Source: Todiramphus chloris collaris (taxonomy: Eukaryota; Chordata; Aves; Coraciiformes; Alcedinidae). From it: a DNA stretch of 64,000 nucleotides. Shown piece after piece: positions 39,414 to 51,696 of this stretch. The position numbers and the translations under genes are program-made. How positions within the stretch are numbered: the stretch's first letter is position 1; every line of letters begins with the position of its first letter. The stretch lies in contig JANVCC010000073.1 in NCBI GenBank assembly GCA_025345505.1, positions 5,283,448 to 5,347,447 of the forward strand, given 5' to 3'. Under the pieces are notes generated by a model that was given only the letters and a program-made list of their open reading frames with translations, was not told the origin of the DNA and searched no databases.

Positions 39414-42400
39414 CTCTGCCTTAATCACAGTGCAGATATAAGGAGCTTGACAGCTGCTGCTTCATACCAGCTCTACTTGAACTGCTTTAAGGAGCTTGCT
39501 GCAGTAGGCAGGCTGTGGCTTTGGCTGACCAGCACACCCTGTCCCAGGGCTGTCCTCAGCTACAGTCCCACTTGCACAGGAGTCTGGTTCTTCTGTTCCA
39601 TTCACGTCTCAGTGCTGCACACAGCCCTCTGCCCTGGGAGTTAACCTTCCCCTCCTGAGAGCTTCACTTGGTCTAGAAGAAGAATTGGCTTAGTGGTGTT
39701 AACAGCCTTCTGTGACCCACTGACACCTACACTTCAAATTAGAGATACCTTTTAATGCAGGAGTCTGTGCATTTGTTCACTGGTAGTTAAGATTTCGGAT
39801 CAAACCATTCAGTCTTGATCCTTGTCATATACTGGTTAAACAGCAGCTCCGAGAATGAAAGAAGGGTCATCTAAATCCCAGAATCATTGCTTGCTTATCC
39901 TTCAGCTCATACCAGATATTGAGTTAAATTTGAGCTGTTTGGGTTGCAGTTGAAAAGCCCCGTTGTCTTTTTCCAGTTGGCCTTAACAGTTAGAAAATGT
40001 TCTGCTTACTGAGAGCAATGGATTAATGCCTTTGTAAAGTGCCTAACAACTGTTGTATACCTTAATCACATTGGAACGTGTAACGTAGCCGTTCTTTGTT
40101 ATTTTAGGAGAAGGATCACGGGTGTTCTTTCTGCCTTAGGAATGTATGTGTAGTAAAATCAGTGAGATAATGAAAATGGGAAGCTGCACTTCTTCATTAG
40201 GATGTGCCTCAGCCTTGCTTTCTTCCCCTCACTGAGGCAGTGGACCAAGAAGAATACAAGAATTAGGAATTGCTCATCTTCTGACTAATGTAATAATGCT
40301 ATGTGGTCTGAGAATGTCAACATGTGTTCAAAAATTTGAAAAGAAGGGGAAGCAAATGTGGAGAAAGGAAGGAAATGGGTTCAAAGACAACCCCCTTGGT
40401 GAAGGCTATGACTATATTTTCAAGGAATCCTTTGATAGGTGCATGAATCTTAGTTGGATGTGTCTCAAGTGTCAGAAGAGGGTTGAAGGAAAGTTTGCAA
40501 GGCCAGCAGTGTTCGTACGTTACTTAAGTGGAATGTGTTAACAAAAAAATGGATCCAGCTAGCCAGGTTTCAGCCTGGTGTACCAGTTCTGTTTCTGCTA
40601 TTAGGAGATAATATATCAGTGGTCTGTTTACTAAACAGCTCTGTATTTCCAGAGTAATTTAAAAGCCAAGATGAATAATTCTGCAACAGAAATTCTACCA
40701 AGTTCTTCCCTTGCCTCCTTTACATTTAACCTTGATTTATAGTAATTTTATTACCGTAGATTACATTGGAAATTAATGTGAGAAAGGATACTGGAATTCC
40801 TCATCATTACGGTACATCTGGGAAAATGACCTTCCTAAACAATGATGTCATGTTTTATTTTAGCTGGTGCTTTGGTGCCTACTGTTTGTGCAATAGGCCT
40901 ACAGTTTTTGTGTGCTTTTTCTTTAAGCGTGGGTCCTGGAATTCTCCCTTATGTACTTAGAGATAAATTCAGCTTTGTAGGGATGGACTCTGCAATTCCT
41001 GGCATCTGAAAGTTCCTTGTTAAGGTGTGATTCTTATATGCCTAATTATGTATGAAATTACTTGCTCTGTCGTTAGCACTCAACACACCAATTGGCTTCA
41101 TTATGAGTTGGACAAAATCTTTCCCCTCCCTCTTCCTATCTGTTCAACCTTGCCCAGCATTTTAGGCTTAGAACCGAGACTCCAGATGAAGCTTCTGGGA
41201 GGAAAGTGATGGACATTAGTGGTTCGAACTGGCATTAGTTCCTGATAAATCCTCCTTCCTGCTTACATTACCAGTCAGGTTTTATATTGCAGGTGTGTAA
41301 ATGCTCTGAGGGATGCATCTAAACCTCAGAACATTCCTGTTACCTCTTCTGAGTTTTTCTTTGTCTAACTCTTGAAATTGTTGCTTATCTAACTGCTGCT
41401 GGGAAGAAATCATTGCAGTGGCTGGTGTCAGCAATAGTAGTCAGGAGTTGTTTTGACTTCACACACATGTGTGCATGCATTTTCTCCAGTCTTCTTGAGC
41501 TTATTTTAAATCTTCATAAAAATGCAAAGGAATTATATTCTTTAGTCTGACCCCTCTGTCTCAGGGAGTTTAAATAATCCAAAAAGATGGCACAAGGTAG
41601 CAAGCAGAGAAGCATGCAGAAGTTATCTGCCCTCATCTTTATAGTGTGGTTGCTCTGGGCAGAGTACAAAAATGTTTCTTGGTATAAAAAACAACCAACC
41701 GACCCCTCCATCCCAGCATGTAATACATTTTTGTAAATGGTTTTGTGGTTACAGCAATACTTTCCAGAATCTTTTTCAAGAGAGTTAGTGGACATGATAA
41801 TTATGATGCTTTTTTGTGAGCTTATTAAAATTTGACATTGTCTTTGAGCACAAACTGAAGTTGAGGGGTGTTAACTTTGTAGGCTTTTCTACCTAATGAT
41901 GGACATACATTAAATAGTGTGTATTTTATTAGCAGTACCTGCCTAATTGCTGGAGACAGCTGGGAAAATTGGGAGCAGAGACGTTGAAGAAAATGTGTGG
42001 TTTTTGGTTTTTTTCCTTTCTTACACAAACATATTTTTTTATTCATTGTAAATAAATACAGCTTTGCCCTGGAATTTCATAAATATTTTCTTGAATGCTA
42101 AAAGCAAGGTCTTAACAGCTTGATCAAAGTCTTCTATTGACTGATTTCTGTTTCCACCTTCTGCCTCTCCATTCCTAGCTGGACAGTGTTGTTTTTGTTG
42201 GGTTTAATTGTTGTATAAAGACAGGTCGTGGTTTTCTTCCCCCTAGATTCACGTATCTGTCACTGGCTGGTACGATCAACCTCTGGGACTGCTTTAAAAA
42301 GGAGACAAGTGCTCAGGAGGCATGTCTGGTTTGGAGAGTTTTGTTTTCGAAGAGTAGACTGCGCTGGCATTGCCACACAGCAGGCCCAGTGGGGTTTGCT

Positions 42401-44425
42401 GCCACATTCAACCCTCTGAGGATTGCTGAGGGGGCAACAGGGAAGTTTGCTGATTTTATTTTGAATTCTTTTTTTTTATTCTTACATTTACTCCTTGAAA
42501 GATTTGGAAGGTTCTTTTATCGTTGACTAGTTGTCAAAAACAAGTGAATCTTTGAAAGAATACTGGTACGTGTTTAGTGAAAGGAACTGATTTACCCTTT
42601 TCAGGTCTACTTCCCAGTTGTTTCTTTCATTTGAAGATTACTTTGTAGTCTTGTTCAAAGACCACCTACTTATCATAAGGTAAATGGCAAAATTTTTCTC
42701 TTTTTTCCTGCTGGAGCCATAATAAGAATGTATGTAGCTGTTCTGCACTATATACAACAGTCCTGAGATTTCTAGTTACCACTGAGTTTAGGTTCGATGG
42801 GATCATTTTTATTTAGTAACTATTTTGATTCAATTGATTAATAAATAGTTTATGCCAGGTCTTTCAACCTGATTATGTGAGCTAGTAATGCATTTTATGA
42901 GAAAAGATTCTATTCTATTTGCAGAATGGAAGTCTGCTCAGAACCTGGAGCCGTGAGAGGATGTGGCCTCTGGATGGTGGATGAATTAGTTCCCTGTGGA
43001 TCCTCTGATTTGAATCCCAAAGTAACCTTTTCAATAAATGGTTTCTATTAAAGATGAGTTTGCATCTGGTGAGCATAGCCTAGTCCTTAGGTCTGTGATG
43101 AGAATACATCTGCTAAGAACATAGCAAGTAGAGTGTATCATCTACATGTAAAAGACTGCATCTGGAGAGAGCTACACGTGGGGCAATGCTTCTTTCTCTC
43201 TTATCTGGTTCATCTTGTGTCGGAGCTTGATTGACTAATGTCAAAAAAAGACTGATAGTATCAGATGGGAATTGTATGATCCCAGCACCTGGAGGGCTTA
43301 CTGTGGCTGTCCTTCTCCTCATGCTGCGATCCTCTCCTGATGACAAGGTGGTGGCTGAAGGAGCAGGGAAGGGTGTCTTCTCCAGCAAGGTGCCTGTGAT
43401 GTCCACAGCAGCCAGCACAGCTTTTTCTTTTACCTTTGGTGACCTGCCTTCTGCTGCATTTCCCACTAACATCAATCTTTCCCTCTAACTGGTTCCTGGT
43501 AAGATAATTGCCCTTTAAGGCCTACTGTGTCAAGCCCCGTAAAATCTGTTGTGTCAATAATCTGCTTTAACTCAGTTAAATATTTACTCATTCTTGTGGA
43601 TGTTACACACTTAGTCAGAATGAGCTCTTCTGTTCTTTTGGGTCACTGGGAAGCGGAAGGTTTGTAAACAGGACTCAGCAGAGCAGCCAGTCACCTCTTG
43701 GAGTTCAGAATGCTGCATTAATAACCCACTGGTTATAGAAAAGTTGTCAGTTTTACTTAGGTTTTCACTGCTCTTATAAGCTGTAGGAAAACTTAATAAA
43801 TAAGGAATTTTAAAAGGAATATTTTATACCCCTTATCAGGTTTTTTTGGGACTGCTGCAAATACAGCCAAGTCATGATATTCACAGAAGTGCTCTGACAT
43901 GCAAGAGATTTTCCCTTGAAAAAGGTTTTAATATGTACAAAACCAAAGCTATCATTTTGATCTTTTAAAGACATTTCGTACATAGAAAGTGGAGGATTTC
44001 TGTTTTGGTTTGCTTACCCCTAGGTACAAATTGTCACAACAGTCATCTAAGCATTCATACGGTTTTTGTTGGTTATTCATTGGCTGTCAGGATACTTTCT
44101 GATACGTTTGCCAGCTGCATTTTCTTCAGTATATTCTATTTCCCTTTTATAATCACAGTTATGAGGAATTTGTAGAAGGGAAGATCTTGATAATTTTTTG
44201 TTTCCTCACTTAAAATTTAATAAGGTCTTTGCAGTTTCAACACTATATTACAATGTATTATTCCACCGTGTTCCAAGGATCAGTGTCACAAAGATTTAGC
44301 AGTTTTCCTCTTCAGGGCTTCCCAGCGTAATCTCACTTTCTTCTTAGAAACAAATCTGATGTGATATTTTCTTTCCAGCGAGCTTTGTCTTCAGAGGCCT
44401 CCAGCATTGTTACTTATCCCATTAG

Positions 44426-44451
44426 TTTTTTTTTTTTACTTTTTTTTTTTT
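44426..44451. repeat. Interrupted poly-T run
   Basis: Two T runs of about 12 bases each are separated by AC. They lie just upstream of the CpG-bearing segment discussed in the findings. Confidence 0.85.
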
Positions 44452-46482
44452 CATCTCATTGTACTAATCTCTTCCCTCCATCCAAGTTGGCTCTGTGTCT
44501 TAGCCTAGGGTTCTTTCTGGCAACATCAACCGATCGAGTCCTTACGCTTAACACTGCAGTTCCAGGCAGCTTGCCAACAATATCCCAAATAATGTTTCTC
44601 CGTGTCACGGGGCCCGGCACAGAGGAAATGCGGAACCGCAGGTGGGCATTTGGTAGCAAATCTGAAGCATAATTTTGACATCTTCTCTGTCGTCCTCAAA
44701 TACATTTTCATCTTGAAGGAACGTTTCCGTCATTGAATTTCGCTGCTTTGGTATTCAAAGAGATGAGCCTGATGGCACTGTAAGGTATCTTAGAGTAAGT
44801 AGTCACCCATTAGAATTACTGATTAGCTGCCCTGTGGCACATATGCTCTAGTGCTGAAACAGAGGGAAATGCCCAGCATTTCTCTGACCCTGACGTGGAG
44901 GTGAAAAGAAATGAAATACTAAGGTCTGTGTATGTGTCAAATGTACTGAGCACTGCAGATGGGGGTGGGATGCTGACAGAATCCACATGTGTCCATTGCC
45001 ACCACAAACTGGAAGCAGACCCAGTGTCCATACATCTAGAGGTGCTTCCTTTTCCCGGAAAAATCTACTCATTTTCTGTTACTGGTTGGTAGACAATGAC
45101 CTCTAGGGAGCTTTTCCCATTTGTTAGTTTTGGGTCATCGTTCCTGTGTCAATGATACTGCCTTTTGATTCTAGATGAAATGTGGGGTTTATTTTGTGTA
45201 TGCATTGGTTTCTTCTGTGTGCAGTCCCAGTTACAAATGCAGGGAGGCTGGATCTGGACTAAGTAAATGACACCCAAAAAACCAGAGGCCAATAAGACGC
45301 TTGCTAAAGTTGATGAACATAGAGGGAGTGGGAAGCAGAGGGCCCACCTGCTTCCCTTTCTGCTGCTCAGTCTTGCCAAGTTTCAAGGCGTTAACAAATT
45401 AATTTGTGCAAAAGTATCAGAACAGTATCTAAACAAAATTAAACTAGTTGCTGTTGCTGTAAGGCTGCCTGTTCCTGCTACACCTAGATTTGACAATAAG
45501 ACTGTTGAATAAACGGAGACTAATCTGTCTGCATAGTTTTTCTGATTGTAACTTCCTGCAATTTGCACTCCTGAGCAGAGCTGAACAAGCCATTCAAGCC
45601 CCAGATGAGAGGGGTAAGTAGTGGACAGCTTTACTTAAATGGAAGAATTAAATGACAATGTATTACTCAGCTAAACTGAGTAAGACTGCATTCATTACAG
45701 AAGCAAACATTACTTCTACGCACAGTTTGAACTACACCTCAGATGGGCTATTTCACAGTGGTTTAAAAATGGTAGAGAATGATACCAGAATTGTATATTC
45801 CTGCACACAGCCAAAATTTTCTAGTGAATGATGATTATCCAAATGGAATAAAACATATAATGTTGACAAGTGTCTTGGTCTGAAGGTAAGTAGATAGTAT
45901 TGTAACTATAATATTGACTTTTCTTATTTCTCCATCAAGCTTTTTGATCTCTGAGAATCATTAGTGCATCAGTAGCTAGGGATTGCAGACAGAGCCTGTG
46001 CAATGGGTTATGCTTGATTTACTTACAGGAAGCTCACGAGATATCTGTTATACAGTATAAACTGGAATACACAGATACTTATTTTCTTATTTGGCATAAC
46101 TTTTAGTTCTCTTTAAGTTTGTATCATAGATTTCAGATGCATTTATGCTGGAATTATTTTGATTTAGGTCGCAATGTTTTAGTTGTTTTGGATGCTGCAA
46201 GTGTTGCATTTACACAAATACTTTTTGAAGTATGTTTAATGTTTAGATTGTTGCTACAAAACAATGAGATTGTGCAGTGAAAGTTACGATAATGCAGCCT
46301 GTTTTGCAAAATGAAAGTAGTTAAAGTCACTTCTAGTCTAAGTGTCAATTTAGTGTTAGTGCAGTGTTATTTGTTACACCATTTTAGAGCTGCTTGATCC
46401 AGAAAGCATCCTCATGTAAAAATAATTGTCAAATGGCTCAATATATCTGCTTAATTTCATCAAGAGTAAGAGTTTTAAAGAC

Positions 46483-46496
46483 TTTTTTTTTTTTTT
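46483..46496. repeat. Poly-T run, 14 T
   Basis: This is a simple mononucleotide run. I see no SINE body on the complementary strand next to it. Confidence 0.85.
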
Positions 46497-48060
46497 GTCA
46501 ACTGGGAGCATTTTGTGAAAAATAAAACTCTTGCTGCGCTGTCTAGGTTGTCTTTTTAGAAACCCTTCTTGGGTTTAGCTGACAAATTATGATAGATGAA
46601 ATATGATATGTCATCCGGCAACTTCCCTTCCCTTCCCTAGGTAGCTAGTGGTTACCCTGAAAAAAATCAGCATTTGGCATTGGCCGCCGTCCAGGCGTGC
46701 CTGAAATACTAGGAAATATATAAAATAACTTCCATGGTGCAGTTGAATTATTTTGATGGCTTGTTTTGATTCTGCTGAAGAAAGAGATGAGTCAGAGATT
46801 GCTTTGAGGCTGCAGATTTCAAAAACATTAAAATAAGCTCAGTAAGGATGACTTGAAAATGCCCAGGGTCTGTTTTCCTTGCACAGTACAGCTGGAGTTC
46901 TGTGCCCCAGGACTGTTTTCAGAATCCATGTCAGGTGGCACCTGAAAAACCACAAGTGATGACTTAAATACACAAAGGTATTTTTAGTTGTGTATAAACA
47001 AAGCAGTATCTGTTAACAGTGAAAATTCTTGCTTTACAGACTCATGATTAAAATACCAGAGCATAAAAAGACTTGGCCAAGAGTGTGCTGTCAGGAAGAC
47101 TGAACGTTATTTAACTGGTTTTGGAACTTGGCTCTACGTTTTTTGTGTGTTCCACAATTTGAGCTACAATGAGCATAGTTCCTTCTGGATACACTGCCTT
47201 TATAGATATGTCCGAATGCTTCATTCCCGAAGAATATATTGAGGACAAAGCAAGTTTCTCCTCAGAACTCGGGCATTTGGAAAAGCTGTTACTGGTAGCC
47301 TTGTTGAAACAATTCAGATGCCTACCAAAAGTAGTGTCTGATGCTGAAGAGCTCTAGTTACAGCAGGGTGAGCAAACTCATTGGTGTCAAAGCATTCCAG
47401 AACTGTGAGCGGGTTTCTTGCCTTCTTTTGTTCCTCTCGTAATTTTGTGCATTTATGAGATACTTGCATTATTTTGCTTTACAATTTTACTCCTCCATCC
47501 TACTTTATTTGGTCAAGCTGAAGATCAAGTTTCAGTTATTGTATTCTTGTAATAATACTTGGTGATGCACAGGATAGGTATAATATAAATACAGAATTTT
47601 TATTTATTTTTAAAAGTTTTTTAGAAAAATAACACTACCTTAACATTTTTAATCAGTAAGATAAACTATATTTAAATGATTTTTATTAAATCCCTACAAG
47701 AGATTTAAAATAGACGACGTGAGAAAGTTCTATCATTCAACTGAAATTGAATAAAAAAAATGGAATTGTAACTTTGGTTAAGATTTGCAAATCTAAATCC
47801 ATATTCCATCTCAATCTTGAATTGTAGGATGTGCTATACCGGTGAGCTGTGCAGTAATTGTAGACCTCCTGCTATTGGTAAGGCTTTGGTTGTTTTGTTA
47901 AAACACAGATTCGGGCCACCTGGGACTTTTTGAGGGTAGTTCCTTGAACTGGTTGGGCTTTTGTTTGCTGCAAAGCATATGAGAAAACTACCAGTGTGGG
48001 TATTGGCCATTGAGTACTTTAGTTTTTGGCTAAAATTAACATTTGTATCATTCCTTAGGA

Positions 48061-48127
48061 AAATAAAACAAACCAAAAAACCACAACAAAAAACCACACA
48101 AAAACCTCCGAACAAACAAACAAAACC
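48061..48127. repeat. A/C-rich low-complexity tract
   Basis: The tract is almost entirely A and C, with repeated AAAC, AACC and CCAC words. It is the strand complement of the T/G-rich tracts at 6861, 24799 and 31811. The minus-strand open frame at 47834-48256 runs through it and gains a spurious Phe/Val/Cys-rich hydrophobic stretch from it. Confidence 0.85.
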
Positions 48128-50680
48128 ATAGAAAACACTCCCTGATTTGTTACAAACCAGTAATTTCTGTGCCTGGAAAAATCTATGTGATGAGGAAGCA
48201 TTTTTGATACTATAATACCATTTACTAATCAGCTCAGACACTTGTTTTTTTGGCATTCTAATTAGTATATCAGATTAGTAGCTGGGCTAAGAATGTGATG
48301 TTACAGTTGAATTGCGCTGAACCTGTGTAGTGTGTGTAAAATTTAGTTCCACAGAAACCGAGCTGAGTGCATATATCATAGGTGTTTACACAATGCATAC
48401 ATCCCATCATACACTCACCACATACTTGGCCCATATAGCACTGAAGTTTAAGTGTGAGCTTGGGGGGGCACAGTCGGACAGAGTTGAAAGCTGCTGGATT
48501 AAGATTGTTTCAGACCTATTTAAATTTCATACCAGACTTTTAGACAAACGCTTTCATAACAGGAAAAAAATGGATACATGATGGCTTAAATCTTCTTTCT
48601 ATAAAATTATATGTTTCTCAGAGGATAGTTCTAATTGAATTATAGAATGCCTTGAGAGTATCCTTGTCGGTGGTTAGAGAAATATGAAGGGAAGCGGAGA
48701 GACTCTTTCACAAACCTTTAATTCAGCTATATGAAGCCCCCAGCAATCATATAATTATACTATAAATGCAGTTTGGGAGGAATGAAAAGCAGCATTTATT
48801 TAAAACATTAAGAAAAATTACTTCATTGTACAAGAGATGCTTTTTTTTTATTCAATGAAGTCTTTCTTTTCTGCCCATTGAACACACTTCCCTCCATTGT
48901 TACCACAATGCAGTTGTCTGTTGATATAAAACTTCTAATGTGCAGGCAGGAAATCTGCTGTAGGAGCTGCAGGAGAATCCAAAGAGCAAAGGGAGGATGG
49001 TGCTAAGAGGACTGAGAGATTATTTCTGCCAGAGACAACAGAATTGGAGTTTTCTGTCTATCTTCAGAAGGTTTGTGTGGCCAGCTAAAGAGTTGATGTT
49101 AACTCTCGATATTGAATTACCAGAGAGGCAAGGAGAACTGTTTGTGTTGAAATTCTCTCAAAGATTTGTTGCCTCTTCTAGAACTTTAGCTCAAAACATT
49201 TTCTTTTCACAGAAGAAGTCAAGAAATATTAATTAAATGAACACAGTTTACAAACCAGGAGATGTAGTTGGCAACGGAGTATCTTGGTGATTGTTAAATT
49301 ACAATCAAGATGTCAGTAAGTAAAGAAGTAGACAGCAGTTGCTGTTTATATAGGGGCAGCTTGTACTCAAGATTTGGAGGTAGAATATTTGTAGAGCTCT
49401 TAACGCAGCTTGAGCATCCCTGTAATATGGTACGTGTGAACTTTCCCAGGAGGGAGTGACTTGGTGAGCTTTGTGCTGCATTGGACCTGCCTTTTTCCAA
49501 AACTCACCTCTGGGGTATCTTTAATAGATGCCTGTGTGAATCTACAATCACAGCACCCAAAAGCTGTAGGTAGTGGATAAAGTGATGCAGTCGCCCTGTA
49601 GAAACAGGAAAAACCTTTTCCTGTTCTGTTGTTGGAACTTAGAGAACTTTTCAAAGCTTGCATAGGATTGTCCTGCTGCTAAGAACCAAAGACCTGCATG
49701 CCCTGCCCTTTGCCTGATCGTGGAAAGCTTACTTCTTTAGTCTTGTGTAATAACAGAAATCTGATGTTACTTGGAAGAGATCAAGCCGTGGATTTTGAGT
49801 GGAAGGGTTCCTGCTTCGTTTTCAGTTTAACACAGCATGAGGGGTTCTCTGTAATATATACAGGGTTATGGCCTTACCAAAAGGAGATGGCAAAGATGAA
49901 TGTACAGACCTAATTTCCAACCTCCCAGCTTTACAAACAATCCTAAAGATGTAAGAAAGCAGCTGGGCTAGTGATCTGATTTAGCAACCCTAACAGCCAG
50001 CCTGGGCAGAATGGAAACCAGAAGCAGCAGACAGGAGGCTGGTCAGTGTGCAGCAGGAGATTGCAGCGGTGGAGCTCCAGGAGCTGGGAACCTCTGCACT
50101 TCTCCTGATGGAGACCTTTCCAGATTTCTGCAACAGATTTGGATGCGTGTGTTAGCCTCAACACGTTACTGCTTTTGCCATGTCCAGGATTCAGAATTGC
50201 ACGGTCTGTATAACAAAAGGGCTGCAGTCTTTTGAGAACATGTTTGGTGGTTTTTTTGTGAAAGGAAGAACCAAATACCACGTGAGTTTTGGTAATGCGC
50301 TGGCTTGCGTGATCTGCCTCTGCTTTCTCTCTGAAAAACTGTAGTGAAAGGCTATTTAGTAGCTCAATACTACATTGATTTTATTTTTTTAAAATCTGTT
50401 TTCTAATTAGGCTTATTTCTTGGGCAGGGATTGGTGACATTCAAGGGAGAAGCCTAAAGTGCGTGCTAGCTGTGTACCATTGTAGTAATTACAGATTGCT
50501 GGCACAGACCAAGAGAATATGGCATCTAGAGACACGTGGAAAATTCACGCAGTCTTCCTGGCTCTCATATTGTTTCTCAGACAAAAATCTGTATAGAAGA
50601 GAGCTGGAAGTGTATGGAGTGGCCAAAAGCAGCATGTCATCCTGATATATGCATCTACTTCACTACTATGTAACTACTCC

Positions 50681-50710
<30 letters not shown>
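50681..50710. repeat. Compound (AT)n(AC)n microsatellite
   Basis: About six AT units run directly into about ten AC units without interruption. Length is likely to vary between individuals. Confidence 0.95.
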
Positions 50711-50711
<1 letters not shown>

Positions 50712-51680
50712 TTTGGTACAGGCAGTGAAGGTGAAGCATATCAGAAGTGTTTTCAGGAGTGGGCTTAGACAAGCAGTACTCTCTGTGTCCAGTCACTTGA
50801 TGGCAACACCCTGAAGGCTGATGGTTGGGCCATAGGGTAGGGTGTATGAGCTGGTGTAGCTGTTAACGTGCTGCAGTTTCCCCTCATATCCAAATGTGAG
50901 CTGCCACTGACACACGGGGAGAATAAAAGAGGAGAGTAAATGAAAGGCCAGAGCCTGCTTAGCCATCATGGCTAATTTGTGCTTCATGGTTAAGAAACTG
51001 GAGGCTGCTGGGTGAGAGAGGTCCGAGTTGATGCTCTTAAGTGAGTGGTGAGCAGTGCCAGGAGTGAGACCGGAGTGAAGGGCTGAGCCAGAGGCACTGC
51101 CTCGGAAAAGGGCAAAATAGCTCCAGTCAAACTGCCCCGCACTGATCAGGTGTAGAGAAAAAATTGACAATCCCAGAGCAAAATGCACTTCTACATGAAA
51201 CAATGGGTAATATGATGGGGTTTTTTTAGTGAATAAAGGATTATTGGGGGTGGGAAGGGTGAAAATAACCTCTCAGAAGTTTTTAGTTCTTGATATATAG
51301 TGTTATATCCACAGTCTTTCTGATCACAAAGTGCTTTTCTTCTGTTTTGATTTGGGTTTGGGGTTTTTTTTTTAGTATGCTTTTTGCCACCTGAATCCTC
51401 TGTAGGACACAGATGATGTACGACTGAAGAGTTTTAGAGAACTCCTTGACATTATTTTAAAATAATGATAAATGGTTTTAGACTGTACCAATTCTTTTTC
51501 TGCAAACTTGACAGTGACTGCAAAATATACTAAAATTGTCTAGGTTTTGGTGGTTTAAGTTTCCCCTTTCTAAAATACTGTCTGTTCTGTTACCTGTCCA
51601 TAAAATGTTGAGATGCAGACCTAGATGCCACCTACCAAACTATCTTCTCAGAATCTCTGTACCACTTAAAAGCTAGAATC

Positions 51681-51696
51681 TTTTTTTTTTTTTTTT
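51681..51696. repeat. Poly-T run, 16 T
   Basis: This is a simple mononucleotide run, followed by GGCATTTTGGCA. No retroposon body is recognised beside it. Confidence 0.85.

Noticed and set aside
41221..41231. GGTTCGAACTGG as a tRNA B-box
   Set aside because: No A-box or cloverleaf stems at proper spacing were found around it.
47834..48256. 140-codon minus-strand frame
   Set aside because: It runs through the A/C-rich tract, which supplies the Phe/Val/Cys stretch. The rest is not recognisable.
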